From Planctomycetaceae bacterium (GTDB lineage: Bacteria; Planctomycetota; Planctomycetia; Planctomycetales; Planctomycetaceae), in assembly GCA_021732845.1 (NCBI GenBank), contig JAKFUF010000013.1, forward strand, positions 1 to 64,000: a stretch of 64,000 nucleotides of DNA, read 5' to 3'. Position 1 is the first letter of the stretch, and every line of letters starts with the position of its first letter. Below, piece by piece: positions 35,468 through 44,797 of this stretch. The notes beneath the pieces are model-generated. The model was not told the DNA's origin. It did no database searches and saw only the letters and a program-made list of their open reading frames with translations. Made by a program: the position numbers and the translations under genes.

Positions 35468-35566
35468 GATTGGGCTCCGGACGGCCGGCACCTCGACATC
35501 CACAATGGCAACCACACGATTTACGTTGTGCGGCTCAAGGCACTGTTCCAGAAGCCGGTCAAGTGA
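35468..35566 (+). pseudogene. Remnant of a WD40-like repeat protein C-terminus
   Basis: Translating from 35468 gives DWAPDGRHLDIHNGNHTIYV followed by VRLKALFQKPVK and a stop. This matches the last strand pair of a WD40/TolB-like blade (W-x-P-D-G-R-x-L-x-x-x-x-x-x-x-T-I-Y-V). The frame has no start and is open only back to the DUF423 stop. It looks like the 3' end of a gene whose remainder is gone. The rest of 35402-35783 is featureless. Confidence 0.4.
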
Positions 35567-35783
35567 TTGATGTTGGTGTGAATTCATTGGAAAAAGTGAC
35601 GGCCACACCACTGGGGCTACCTGAAAAAGATCATCTCTTGGTCGGCGATGCTGAAAAAATTGTGTTGGCGTTTTTTAAATAACATTTGACGATCTTGGCG
35701 GCGTGTGACATGTGCATTCCGTATGTAATGCCGGCTGGTATGATGGGCGAGTCCCTCATCCCAACATCACCACAGGACTCCGC

Positions 35784-37073
35784 ATGCATTCCCGGTTCAC
35801 CCTTGCCTGCCTGTTCGGTCTCGTCATCGCTGGAGCCACGGTTTCGAGCCGGGCCGCCGAACCCTCGCGGAAAACGGCCGAGGCGATTCAAACTGGGCCG
35901 CGGGACTGGCCCTGGTGGCGCGGGCCGCAACGCAATGGCGTGGCTGCCGCCGACCAGGCTCCGCCCTTGGCCTGGAGTGCAACGGAGAATGTCTTGTGGA
36001 AGTGCCTGGTTCCCGGTCGCGGTCATGGTTCGCCCATTGTTGTGGGCGACCAGGTGTTCCTGGCGACGGCCGACCACGAGACTCAGGTGCAGGCGCTGCA
36101 GTGCGTCGACCGGCTCACAGGCAAGGAACTCTGGCGGACGGAGGTTCACCAGGGGCAGTTCGAAACCAAGGGCAACAGCAAAAGCTCGCTCGCCTCGTCC
36201 ACGCCCGCGTGCGATGGCCACCGGGTCTTCATCAACTTTCTCCACGCGGGTGCCATCTGGACCACAGCGCTGAACCTCAAGGGCGAGAAGCTCTGGCAAA
36301 AGAAAATCAGCGACTATGTGTTGCACCAGGGTTTTGGGTCTTCACCCGCGTTGTATCAGTCGCTGGTGATTATTTCGGCGGACAACAAGGGTGGCGGGCT
36401 GATCGCGGCGCTGGACCGGGTGACGGGCGAACTGGTGTGGACGCATGAACGTCCGAAATTTCCCAACTATGCCTCGCCGGTGATCCTGAATGCGGGCGGC
36501 CGCGAACAGTTGTTTTTGATCGGCTGCGATCTGGTGACGAGCCTCGATCCCTTGAGTGGCAAGACCAATTGGGAGATCCCCGGTTCCACCACGGAGTGCG
36601 TCACGAGCACCGTGACCGACGGTGACCTGATCTACACCAGCGGCGGGTATCCCAAGAACCACATCTCGGCGGTGCGGGCCGATGGTTCCGGAAAGATCGC
36701 CTGGGAGAATGGTGCCCGCGAGTATGTGCCCTCCATGCTCATCAAGGATGGGGCGTTGATCGGAGTCCTCGACGAGGGGATCGCCAAATGCTGGCGGGCC
36801 AATAGCGGCAAGGAACTGTGGACTGGCCGCCTTGGCGGCACTTTCAGTGCCTCGCCGGTGCTCGCTGGCGATCTCGTATTTGCCACGAACGAAGCCGGGA
36901 AGACGTATGTCTTCAAGGCCCAGGCGACAAAATTCGAGAAGGTGGCCGAGAACCAACTGGGCGACGAGGCCTACGCAACCCCCACTGTCTGCGGCGGGCG
37001 GATCTACTTCCGCGTGGCTCACATCCAGGATGGCAAGCGGCAGGAAATGCTGTACTGCGTGGGAAAAGAATAG
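35784..37073 (+). CDS. Secreted PQQ-like beta-propeller protein
   Basis: 429 residues. ATG 35784 begins a signal peptide (RFTLACLFGLVIAGATVSSRA). Repeated blades carry PQQ/BamB-type phrases: DWPWWRGPQRNGVAA, LWKCLVPGRGHGSPIVVGDQVFLAT, LQCVDRLTGKELWRTEV, LNLKGEKLWQKKI, LDRVTGELVWTHERP, LDPLSGKTNWEIPG and CWRANSGKELWTGRLGGTFSASPVLAG. The W-R-G-P opening is typical of the planctomycete PQQ-binding-like group. No PQQ ligands can be assigned, so a scaffold or binding role is as likely as a dehydrogenase. Convergent with the GT4 gene, three bases apart. Confidence 0.87.
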   Translation: MHSRFTLACLFGLVIAGATVSSRAAEPSRKTAEAIQTGPRDWPWWRGPQRNGVAAADQAPPLAWSATENVLWKCLVPGRGHGSPIVVGDQVFLATADHETQVQALQCVDRLTGKELWRTEVHQGQFETKGNSKSSLASSTPACDGHRVFINFLHAGAIWTTALNLKGEKLWQKKISDYVLHQGFGSSPALYQSLVIISADNKGGGLIAALDRVTGELVWTHERPKFPNYASPVILNAGGREQLFLIGCDLVTSLDPLSGKTNWEIPGSTTECVTSTVTDGDLIYTSGGYPKNHISAVRADGSGKIAWENGAREYVPSMLIKDGALIGVLDEGIAKCWRANSGKELWTGRLGGTFSASPVLAGDLVFATNEAGKTYVFKAQATKFEKVAENQLGDEAYATPTVCGGRIYFRVAHIQDGKRQEMLYCVGKE

Positions 37074-37075
37074 TC

Positions 37076-38272
37076 TCAACCGCGCTGGGGAAAACAGCGG
37101 ACGATCTGGCGGGCGGCCTGCTCAACGGCGAAGGTCGATTCGAGCAGCCGCCGTCCGTTGGCACCGAGCCTGCGCCGAAGTTCAGGGTCTCGGGCCAGTT
37201 GCAGGGTGTGGTTGCGCAACTGGGCATTGTCGCCATTCTGACTGGCCAGCCCGGCTTCGTGCGTCTGCAGCAGTGACTGCAGATCGTTGCCCGGGTTCAC
37301 GCTCGCCAGCATCGGAATCGAGTGGTACATGTAGCCCAGCATCTTGCCAGGCAGATTCTGGGTCCGCAGGTGCCGGTCCAACGAGATCAGGCCGACATCA
37401 AATTCGGCCAGCATCCCCAAATATTCCCGCTGCCCGACGGCCGGCCTGATCTGCACATTGGTCAGGCCGTCGCGGACAATCTGGGACTGCAGGGCGGCGA
37501 CTTCGCTGCCTTCCCCCACGAACAGAAAACGAATCTGTGGCTCAGCCTTCAACGAGGCGGCGAGCCGGAGAATGTTGCCCAAATCCTGGGCGACGCCGAT
37601 GTTGCCGCCGTAGAAGAACACGACCTTGTCCTTCAGGCCCCATTCCGCGCGGTAATTGGTTTTGGGAACCGCGCCCTCATCCAGCGTCGTCCAGTTGTAG
37701 AGGACGTCCAGCACCATCCCGCGCGTCTGTGGCAGGTCGCGGAAGTAGTCCAGGTTGGCCGGCGACTGCACGCCGATCACGTCGGCGGCACGGTATTGGG
37801 CGAACTCGACCTGGCGGAAATACCACCACGCGAGACCTCTGCGGAGTACTCCCGCATCCACCGCCCACTGTGGAAAAATATCCCGCAGGATGAGATAGGC
37901 AGGACAGTTCCACAAGCGCTTGAGCTTGGTGACAAGGCCGCCAAAGAAGATGGTTGGCGAATAGAAGACGATCAGATCATGCGGGTGCGACTGGAAAAAC
38001 TGCCTGCCACGTTTCCAAAAGGTGTGCGACAGGCGCGCCTCGTTCAAGCCGCGGAGCCAGCGGGTGGCTCCTTTGATCTGGCCGGTGCGAATGCGGAGAA
38101 CTGTCAGCGAGTCCGTCGCCTCCACGGTGCTGGGCACCGTCAGGCTGTCATCCGGACTGCCAATCGTGACCGCGTGTCCCTGCCGGAGGAACTCCAGCGC
38201 CAAGTCATGAACAAGTTTGGCGCTGGATTTTGTGCTGGGCAGGTAGCAGTCAACGAGGATCAGTATCCGCAT
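37076..38272 (-). CDS. Group 1 (GT4) glycosyltransferase
   Basis: 398 residues. The ATG at 38272 directly starts the Rossmann strand MRILILVDCYLPSTKSSAKLV. GT-B features: an N-terminal domain with YSPTIFFGGLVTKLKRL and YLILRDIFPQWAVDAG (as in WbuB-type enzymes acting on lipid-linked acceptors), a linker VVFFYGGNIGVAQDLGNIL, and a donor-binding C-terminal domain with FLFVGEGSEVAALQ and the E-x7-E-like segment around LPGKMLGYMYHSIPMLAS. Family relatives transfer N-acetylfucosamine or similar residues in O-antigen synthesis. A small gene lies five bases upstream on the same strand. Confidence 0.88.
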   Translation of the reverse strand: MRILILVDCYLPSTKSSAKLVHDLALEFLRQGHAVTIGSPDDSLTVPSTVEATDSLTVLRIRTGQIKGATRWLRGLNEARLSHTFWKRGRQFFQSHPHDLIVFYSPTIFFGGLVTKLKRLWNCPAYLILRDIFPQWAVDAGVLRRGLAWWYFRQVEFAQYRAADVIGVQSPANLDYFRDLPQTRGMVLDVLYNWTTLDEGAVPKTNYRAEWGLKDKVVFFYGGNIGVAQDLGNILRLAASLKAEPQIRFLFVGEGSEVAALQSQIVRDGLTNVQIRPAVGQREYLGMLAEFDVGLISLDRHLRTQNLPGKMLGYMYHSIPMLASVNPGNDLQSLLQTHEAGLASQNGDNAQLRNHTLQLARDPELRRRLGANGRRLLESTFAVEQAARQIVRCFPQRG

Positions 38273-38277
38273 GCACC

Positions 38278-38568
38278 TCAGTCCTTCCGGTATCCCAATT
38301 CGCACATCACGTCGAACAGTTCTTCAAAGGTGATGAACCGGCGACGATGGCGAAGCTTATACTGGTCAATCGCTTCCGCGAATTCCAGTACCTCGGGGCG
38401 AAAGGTCTGACGGGAATCGACAAATTGGCGGCGCTCGTGCTGGTCGCGGCGGCCACCGTGGGGAATGGCCCGACGGTCTTGAAACACGGCTGGCATCCGC
38501 TGTTCGAACTGCGCGTCAGGTGACTTTGTGGCAATGGGTTCGTGAAGTTGACCAAGGATCTCAGGCAT
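38278..38568 (-). CDS. Small protein of unknown function, upstream of GT4
   Basis: 96 residues. The N-terminal half is polar and basic; the C-terminal half is a compact helical block: RPEVLEFAEAIDQYKLRHRR, then RFITFEELFDVMCELGYRK. The evenly spaced Ile/Leu/Phe pattern and the tight linkage to the glycosyltransferase (5-base gap, same strand) argue that it is real. I do not recognise a named family. The 608 bases on its other side (38569-39176) contain no feature I can support. Confidence 0.62.
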   Translation of the reverse strand: MPEILGQLHEPIATKSPDAQFEQRMPAVFQDRRAIPHGGRRDQHERRQFVDSRQTFRPEVLEFAEAIDQYKLRHRRRFITFEELFDVMCELGYRKD

Positions 38569-39176
38569 TTGGAATGTCCTGCGCGAAGCTTAGGAATTGT
38601 CGGAAAGTACGAGGCCCGAGCGACTGGGTGCCGCTGGCGCAGCGGACGAGGTTGCCGCAACCACGGCCAGCATGCGATCCACCCAATCTTTCATAGGTCG
38701 CAAATCTCCGCGCGGCAAATGCATTCCCTGCAAATTATCCCATCGTTAAATCGGCACGACATGCGGCCCCGTTTTGGGTGAAACCGCCCGCAACTCTCGA
38801 TCGTCGCCACCTTCTGTCCGCCGTAGCAGGCATGCACGCAATTCCTCGCATGTGGCTCGTTCCCGATCGCCGGACGCACCTGCCAAATGACTTGCGCCGA
38901 TTGAGCCACATGGTTCGGCTTTACCGGTCGGAGTGCGGGCCGCTGGAATGCGGGGTGCCCGAGATTCCACAGCGTCGTGGCGGAACCCAAGTCCGGCGTG
39001 GCGACACGCAGCCTGCAGTTTCCGGTGCCTTGCAGTTCATTGATGGCCACGGTTCACAACCCTCGGATGGTCACTTGTCGATTGCCGTCGGGTCCATCAT
39101 TCAGCATTGGCTCCGGATTGTGTAGACTGTCACCCATCAAAAGGAACGTGACTGTTCGCACTTGCAGGACCGATTC

Positions 39177-40040
39177 ATGCTGATCTCGAAGGTGGAGTTT
39201 CGGAACGGGGGCAAGGCTCTGGCGTATACCTATGACGGTGCCCTAGGTTCGGCAATTCTGCGGCCCTCCAACCGCCACCAAACGCTGGCTGATATTTTGT
39301 TCGCCGACGATCCGGTCAAGCTCGTTGAGTCCCTGAGCGAGCCGATGGCGACGATGGTCTCGCTGGAGGACGCGCGGACTTTGGCACCCATTGATCAGCA
39401 GGAAGTCTGGGCGGCGGGTGTCACCTATAAGCGCAGCCAGGTGGCGCGGATGGAAGAGTCGGAGACTGGCGCTTCACACTACGACCGGGTGTATACCGCC
39501 GCCCGTCCCGAGATCTTTTTTAAGGCCACGCCACACCGCGTTGTCGGTCCCGGACAGCCGATCCGCATCCGCCGCGACACCAATTGGTCGGTGCCGGAAC
39601 CGGAGCTGGCTCTGGTGATCTCCCCCCGCGGCAAGCTCGTGGGCTACACCATCGGGAACGACATGAGCGCCCGCGACATCGAGGGCGAGAACCCGCTCTA
39701 TCTGCCACAGGCCAAGGTCTACAGTGGATGCTGTGGGCTGGGGCCGGCGGTGCTCCTGGCCACCGAGCCACTGGACCGGGCAGGCACCAAAATCTCGCTG
39801 GAGATCGTGCGCGCGGGAGGCACGGTGTTTACGGGAGCCACGGATGTTGACCAGATGGCCCGGACATTCGAGGACCTGATTGACTGGCTGTTCCGCGACA
39901 ACACGTTCCCCAATGGTGTCTTCCTGCTGACCGGCACGGGTGTGGTTCCGCCGAATGAATTTACCCTCGCGCACGGCGATGTGGTGAACATTTCGATCTC
40001 CGGAATCGGCACGCTCACCAACACCGTCATTCAGTCGTAA
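39177..40040 (+). CDS. Fumarylacetoacetate hydrolase (FAH) family protein
   Basis: 287 residues. The ATG at 39177 has AGGA eight bases upstream. The C-terminal FAH fold is clear: [46 protein letters not shown] (metal-binding Glu pair), [28 protein letters not shown], and the closing [17 protein letters not shown]. Relatives include 2-keto-3-deoxy-sugar-acid dehydratases and oxaloacetate decarboxylases; the KxF..R arrangement and [13 protein letters not shown] fit the sugar-acid (for example 2-keto-3-deoxy-D-arabinonate dehydratase) side. The last 14 bases overlap the convergent ATP-grasp gene. Confidence 0.88.
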   Translation: MLISKVEFRNGGKALAYTYDGALGSAILRPSNRHQTLADILFADDPVKLVESLSEPMATMVSLEDARTLAPIDQQEVWAAGVTYKRSQVARMEESETGASHYDRVYTAARPEIFFKATPHRVVGPGQPIRIRRDTNWSVPEPELALVISPRGKLVGYTIGNDMSARDIEGENPLYLPQAKVYSGCCGLGPAVLLATEPLDRAGTKISLEIVRAGGTVFTGATDVDQMARTFEDLIDWLFRDNTFPNGVFLLTGTGVVPPNEFTLAHGDVVNISISGIGTLTNTVIQS

Positions 40041-41061
40041 CTTCACCAGCGGCCGTAAACCGCACCCGCAGTTCGGGCAGCCACGCCATCGGGGTGTGGC
40101 TCAGTCCCAGCACCTGTTCCGCCAGATTCGTGGCAGCCAGCCGGCGCAGGCCTAGATAACTGGTTGTCAGCCGTGGATTGATTTCAACGACGATGGGAGA
40201 CGGGTTCGCCCCCCGAGATTCATCCCGCACGATCATGTCGACCCCGATATAGCCCCGCAGGCCGGGTACACTGCGACAAGCGGCGATGGCCAGTTGCTGC
40301 ACCGCCTCGCTGACGCTTCTTTCAAGCCGAGCGGGAACCACTCCCCCGGCATATTCGAACCGGCCATCCGCACTCAATGTCTGTTCGCAGACGGGGCAGG
40401 CGTCGTACTGATCGGGGTCCGGGTTAATAAAAACCGCGACGGATACCGGCTGTCCGGCGAAGTACGGCTGCCAGATCGCATCCTGCAGTTCTCCCCGCTG
40501 CTCCCATTTCACCTGTCGTTCGCTGAGTTCCTCACGGCTGCCAATCAGATAGGTGCTTTGCGAACCCGCACCGTCTCGGGGTTTGACGACAATCGGAAAC
40601 GGCAGACTCTTCTCGCTGATCTTGAAATCAAAAACCTGCGTCGGAATGGTTGGAACACCGGCAGAGGCAAAGTGGGCCGCGAGCGCGAGTTTGTCGGCAC
40701 ACAAGCGAATGGCGGTCGGCGCTGATCCGGCTGATTGAGTGCCCAAGTGCCGAGAACGACTGGCCAAAATCTCATCAAATTCCGGAGCAATGACTAGTAC
40801 CCGGTCTGCGGATTGTTGTATCCGAGTGAACGTTTCCGCTTCCTCGTCTGGGCTGGATACTTCATGGACGATCACGCCCGGACCAAACGGTGCCGCACCG
40901 AGCCGCGCGTCCCATGTCGTGATGACACGAAGGTTTGGAATTCGCGCGGCATCGTTCACAATCGCCCGGAGCATCGCGGCCCCTTCGCGAATGAGCGAAG
41001 GGGGACGGTCCTTCTCGGCCCAACCACCGCCACAAACGAATTCAGAAATCAGGACCTGCAT
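40027..41061 (-). CDS. ATP-grasp ligase, possibly MfnD-like
   Basis: 344 residues from the ATG at 41061; the upstream extension is Cys-rich and implausible. It opens with [14 protein letters not shown]. The ATP-grasp lobe follows: [41 protein letters not shown] (ATP lysine and glycine loop), [25 protein letters not shown] and [19 protein letters not shown] (metal Glu and Asn). The N-terminal pattern and overall layout resemble tyramine-glutamate ligase (MfnD) and related amino-acid ligases; planctomycetes make methanofuran-like C1 carriers, so that is a reasonable but unproven guess. It overlaps the FAH gene tail to tail. Confidence 0.8.
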   Translation of the reverse strand: MQVLISEFVCGGGWAEKDRPPSLIREGAAMLRAIVNDAARIPNLRVITTWDARLGAAPFGPGVIVHEVSSPDEEAETFTRIQQSADRVLVIAPEFDEILASRSRHLGTQSAGSAPTAIRLCADKLALAAHFASAGVPTIPTQVFDFKISEKSLPFPIVVKPRDGAGSQSTYLIGSREELSERQVKWEQRGELQDAIWQPYFAGQPVSVAVFINPDPDQYDACPVCEQTLSADGRFEYAGGVVPARLERSVSEAVQQLAIAACRSVPGLRGYIGVDMIVRDESRGANPSPIVVEINPRLTTSYLGLRRLAATNLAEQVLGLSHTPMAWLPELRVRFTAAGEVTTE

Positions 41062-41179
41062 GGCCACACATTCAGTCGAAAATAAGCAAATCAAAAATCG
41101 AAATTGACGCAGGTTGCATTCCTTGACGCCGCATGGCATTGTGAGGACGCACTGCGTTTCCTGCCACGCTGGAACGATC

Positions 41180-42454
41180 ATGAGCCACCAAGATTTCCTC
41201 GCCCAGCACACCGCGTTGACCCGGCGGTACTTTCTTCAAGCCGGAGTTCTGGGACTGGCCACCGCTCCGCTCCTGGCCAGCGCTGTCGCCAATGCCGGCG
41301 AGGATCCCGCGGCTCCGCCCAAACATGTCAAACCGGACAAAGGTGGAGCGAAACTGGAACCCTACTTCACGCCCTCCGAGGACTTTCGCGATGTGTCGCG
41401 CGGCAAGCCCCAGCCACACTCCCTCCCCGACGAGAAGAAACGCGAAGTGGGGCTGACCCGCGAGACGTGGCAACTGGAGGTCTTCAGTGACCCGGACAAA
41501 CCGGCCAAACTCCTCAAGCCGATGACCAAGGCCAAGGGGACCGCGCTCGATTTCGCCAGCCTGCTGAAGTTGGGTGAAACGCATGCCGTGCGGTTTCCCA
41601 AGGTGATGACCTGCCTGAACCTCGGTTGTCCGCTCGGGATGGGAATCTGGGAGGGCGTGCCGCTGCGGGAGGTGATCTGGCTGACGCAGCCCAAAGACAA
41701 CCTGCGGCGGGTGTTTTACTACGGCTATCATAACGACGACCCGCAACAGATGTTTCGCAGTTCGCTGCCAATTGGCCGGGTGCTGGAAGACCCCGCCGAC
41801 CTGCCGCCGGTCATCCTGTGCTACAAGCTGAACGGCGAGTGGCTGGATTCCGAGCGTGGCGGACCCGTGCGACTGGTCGTGCCCGAGGCGTATGGCTTCA
41901 AGTCGATCAAGTGGCTGACCCATCTGGTGCTGACCAATCTGGCCCACGCCAACGATACCTATGCCGAGCAGAACAACGACGTCGACAGCCCGCTGAAGAC
42001 CTTTGCCGCCACGCTGGTGGCTCCCACGACAGCAAAAGCGAATGAGCCACTGGCCGTTTCGGGGTATGCCCAAGTCGGCATGGCGGGGCTGGCCAAGGTT
42101 CAAGTCTCGCTGGAATCGAACGCCACTCCCCGGCCCGAACAGGACCCGTGGTTCACCACCGCACCATGGGTCGACGCCGAATTGCTGCCCGTACCGAAGC
42201 AATGGCCGGTGCTGGGGAACGGCCAGGTTCCTCCCGCCACGCTCGGGTTTGATGCGGCGGGTGTGCCACAGTCATGGCCGATGCGGCTCACCAAGGCGCA
42301 CTGGGCGATTGTCCTGCCTGGCGTCGCAGCCGGCGAATACTCACTGCGCTGCCGGACGATTGATCTGCAGGGCCACGCACAGCCCCTGCCCCGCCCCTTC
42401 CAAAAATCGGGCCACGCGGCGATTGAGTCGATTGTGGTCAAAGTGACGGCCTGA
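41180..42454 (+). CDS. Sulfite-oxidase-like molybdopterin oxidoreductase
   Basis: 424 residues with a Tat signal, TRRYFLQAGVLGLATAP, at 14-30, as expected for a cofactor-loaded periplasmic enzyme. The molybdopterin domain includes LKLGETHAVRFPKVMTCLNL, GCPLGMGIWEGVPLREVIW and ERGGPVRLVVPEAYGFKSIKWL. The C-terminal Mo-co dimerisation domain (LAVSGYAQVGMAGLAKVQVS .. AHWAIVLPGVAAGEYSLRCR) is present. The Cys in VMTCLNLGCPLG is the candidate Mo ligand, offset from the usual C-x-G-N context, so activity as a true sulfite oxidase is uncertain. No cytochrome partner is adjacent. Confidence 0.85.
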   Translation: MSHQDFLAQHTALTRRYFLQAGVLGLATAPLLASAVANAGEDPAAPPKHVKPDKGGAKLEPYFTPSEDFRDVSRGKPQPHSLPDEKKREVGLTRETWQLEVFSDPDKPAKLLKPMTKAKGTALDFASLLKLGETHAVRFPKVMTCLNLGCPLGMGIWEGVPLREVIWLTQPKDNLRRVFYYGYHNDDPQQMFRSSLPIGRVLEDPADLPPVILCYKLNGEWLDSERGGPVRLVVPEAYGFKSIKWLTHLVLTNLAHANDTYAEQNNDVDSPLKTFAATLVAPTTAKANEPLAVSGYAQVGMAGLAKVQVSLESNATPRPEQDPWFTTAPWVDAELLPVPKQWPVLGNGQVPPATLGFDAAGVPQSWPMRLTKAHWAIVLPGVAAGEYSLRCRTIDLQGHAQPLPRPFQKSGHAAIESIVVKVTA

Positions 42455-42484
42455 ACCCGCATCCTCTGGATGAGAAGTATTCCA

Positions 42485-42640
42485 TGCCGCATGTTCCGCA
42501 GGGCGAGAGTTACGGTTCTGCGCTGTTGAGACGTCGCCGACCGTCTCAGCCGACAGTTCGATGTGGCTGCACGGACTGTGAAAATTGAGACTTGAAATTG
42601 GCTTTTATCGGAGACGTCACACTTTTGATTTCGCTGTGCG
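42485..42640. repeat. Dispersed intergenic repeat, copy at 42.5 kb
   Basis: GACAGTTCGATGTGGCTGCA..GGACTGTGAAAATTGAGACTTG and AATTGGCTTTTATCGGAGAC..GTCACACTTTTGATTT match, word for word with small changes, the block at 53365-53520. Upstream AGAGTTACGGTTCT matches AACAGTTACGTTCTC there. It lies between the sulfite-oxidase-like and ABC-2-like genes. Confidence 0.65.
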
Positions 42641-42703
42641 GAATTGGTCCATCAGGCCAGCCCGCTTTTGTTGATTGACACTGACGACCTTTGGATTCAG
42701 GTT

Positions 42704-43945
42704 ATGCCACCCGACCGCCGCACGCCCGCGCCGTGGCTGGATCGCTGGTCCGACCGTCTGCCGCCGGTGTTCGTGAAGGAGGTCCGGCAGTCACTCAAGG
42801 GGCGGTGGTTTCTGCTCACCTTCGGGATGATGCTATTCGCCGCGTGGCTCATCTGCCTGACCAGCGTGGCCCCCATGATCCGTGGCTCGGAATCCCTGAA
42901 TACGGGGCCGCGCGTGTTCGCTGCCATCTACATCATTCTCAACGTCGCGTTGCTCCTGCCGCTGCCGATGGCGGCCTTCTTTAGCTGGCATCTGGAACAC
43001 TCGTATGGGGCCATGGAGAGCCTGCAACTGACGCCGCTGACCTCCACCGCCATCGCCCGCGGAAAACTATCCAGCATGGCGCTGCAGATGGGCCTCTATC
43101 TGTCGGCCTTGCTGCCGTTCTTGTCGATGACCTACCTGCTGCAGGGCATCAGCATCGTGGACATCGTGGTCCTGGTCACAATGACCCTCTTCGCCAGCGC
43201 CTCGCTGTGTATCTGGGGATCAATGCTCGGGGCACGATCGCGGACACCCCTGTCCGCCTTCCTGTGCTGCCTGGTTCTCGTGGGATCACAAGTCGTGGCA
43301 ATTTGGATTTTTGCCGCCATCGGGCTGAGTTTTGTGGAGCCACGGGGCCGGGGCGGCATGATCCTGGTGTCGCCGGCGTTTGACACGCTCCTTCCTGTCT
43401 GCTGTATGTTCCTGCCATGCGCCGCTGTTGGGGGCGTGGGATACGCCCTGCTGATCGATGGGATTCGCCCCAAACCGGACTATGGCGGAGCGGGGCAGTA
43501 TTTTGACGTTCAGCGAATGCTGCTGACGGCGGACAAGTGCGAATTGCTGGTTCTGCACATTCGCCAAAAACTGGCGGCGCTGCCCGATGATTTCGCCCTG
43601 CGGATGAATGCTGGCGTCTTGTCGCCGATGAACGGACCAGACTTTGCGAGTGCCCGCGAACTGGTGGAACAAATTGAAGCTCTGCTGACGAGGCGAACCA
43701 TCCATACGATTGCCGCCGCCGTGCCGGCACTCCGCGAATTGCGTTGGGATTTTGACGACCTGATCGTCGCCTGCCGCTGGCAAATGTTGGTGAAGGGGGC
43801 GGTCACACCCAGTTCCGCGCTCCTGCTGACGTGGTCGGGTGATGTTGCGCCCGGTGCGCTCGACCAGGTGCTGATCCGCCTGGAAAACTCCAGTCGAAAG
43901 CTGAGAACAGCCGCCAACGAACATGTGCCCGGCCTGCGGTCTTGA
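42704..43945 (+). CDS. ABC-2-type permease-like membrane protein
   Basis: 413 residues. It opens with RLPPVFVKEVRQSLKGRWFLLTFGMMLFAAW, the start typical of planctomycete ABC-2 permease-related proteins (P-x-x-x-K-E-x-R-Q). Six or so membrane helices lie between residues 30 and 290 (AIYIILNVALLLPLPMAAFF, MGLYLSALLPFLSMTYLL, IVVLVTMTLFASASLCIW, FLCCLVLVGSQVVAIWIF and others). The last 130 residues are cytoplasmic and helical. No ABC ATPase lies alongside. It is followed after 220 bases by the ligase operon, which seems separate. Confidence 0.72.
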   Translation: MPPDRRTPAPWLDRWSDRLPPVFVKEVRQSLKGRWFLLTFGMMLFAAWLICLTSVAPMIRGSESLNTGPRVFAAIYIILNVALLLPLPMAAFFSWHLEHSYGAMESLQLTPLTSTAIARGKLSSMALQMGLYLSALLPFLSMTYLLQGISIVDIVVLVTMTLFASASLCIWGSMLGARSRTPLSAFLCCLVLVGSQVVAIWIFAAIGLSFVEPRGRGGMILVSPAFDTLLPVCCMFLPCAAVGGVGYALLIDGIRPKPDYGGAGQYFDVQRMLLTADKCELLVLHIRQKLAALPDDFALRMNAGVLSPMNGPDFASARELVEQIEALLTRRTIHTIAAAVPALRELRWDFDDLIVACRWQMLVKGAVTPSSALLLTWSGDVAPGALDQVLIRLENSSRKLRTAANEHVPGLRS

Positions 43946-44165
43946 GCAGGACGGCCGAACATCCTCTCCGGTACGCCAGCACGCGAAATGCAACCTCCGC
44001 CAGTTCGATCGACGCAATCGGAACGGCTGGCATAGAGGCGGCGTTCGGTCGCGAAAACGGCGGCAATCTCTTGGGTGGCGACTTGATTTATGTCGACTTC
44101 AGGGCATGTTATCCTGCACCATTCTCTCTCAGACCGCCGGTGCCAACTCGTCGTCCAGGTGCTTC

Positions 44166-44774
44166 ATGGCCAAGCCACTTGTCCTGCAGTGGGGCGATCG
44201 CGACCTCGCGTTCAGCATGAACAAGGTCGATCGCAGCAAGCTCTACGGCTACAAGGAGGTCGAGGCCATTGACGACAAGGGTCGTGGCTGCGAGCTGGCG
44301 ACGCTGGCCGCGGACGGGCATACCGTGGTCGGCCGCGGCGGGACGGCGCTCTGCCAGCTCTCGCCGGACGGCTCGTGGCGCGACAAGTCCCAACTGCGGC
44401 CGGTCGACATTGATGGCCACGAAATTCAAAGCGTGCCGTCGTCGTTCAGCGCTCCCATCAAGCTCCTGGACACGGTGACCTATGACGAATACCTGCGGCA
44501 CAACATCCGCTCGGTCTATCAGATGACGGTCGATGCGGATTTGACCGACCTCATCGCGGAGCTGAAGCGGGGGACGATTTTTTCCTTCCCCTACAGCTAC
44601 CGGGGCGGGCTGGAGGCAGACGCCGGCTTCCTGCTGCAGGGAGACGATGGAAATCTGTTCCTGGCTGTCGGGAACCCGACCAAGGTTGAGTTTATCGGCC
44701 TCCAGCAGGTGGCCGTGATCGAGGAGGAAGAGGAACTTGACGAGACGGAACTCATGGACTTCGACATGATTTAG
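44166..44774 (+). CDS. Unrecognised protein, first gene of the ligase operon
   Basis: 202 residues, start at ATG 44166. I do not recognise the family. It is beta-rich: LVLQWGDRDLAFSMNKVDR, a VEAIDDKGRGCELATLAADG segment, VVGRGGTALCQLSPDG, DKSQLRPVDIDG, then a more helical middle (TYDEYLRHNIRSVYQM) and LIAELKRGTIFSFPYSYRGG. The C-terminus is strikingly acidic, VIEEEEELDETELMDFDMI, as found in DNA mimics or in proteins that bind basic partners; the ligase downstream has a Lys/Arg-rich repeat tail that could be such a partner. The next gene starts 23 bases after it. Confidence 0.65.
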   Translation: MAKPLVLQWGDRDLAFSMNKVDRSKLYGYKEVEAIDDKGRGCELATLAADGHTVVGRGGTALCQLSPDGSWRDKSQLRPVDIDGHEIQSVPSSFSAPIKLLDTVTYDEYLRHNIRSVYQMTVDADLTDLIAELKRGTIFSFPYSYRGGLEADAGFLLQGDDGNLFLAVGNPTKVEFIGLQQVAVIEEEEELDETELMDFDMI

Positions 44775-44797
44775 CTCTGTCTTTGCAAGGCGCTTGA

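Noticed and set aside
38691-39050. Minus-strand open frame in the 608-base gap before the FAH gene
   Set aside because: No ribosome site, Cys/His-rich random composition, no recognisable motif.
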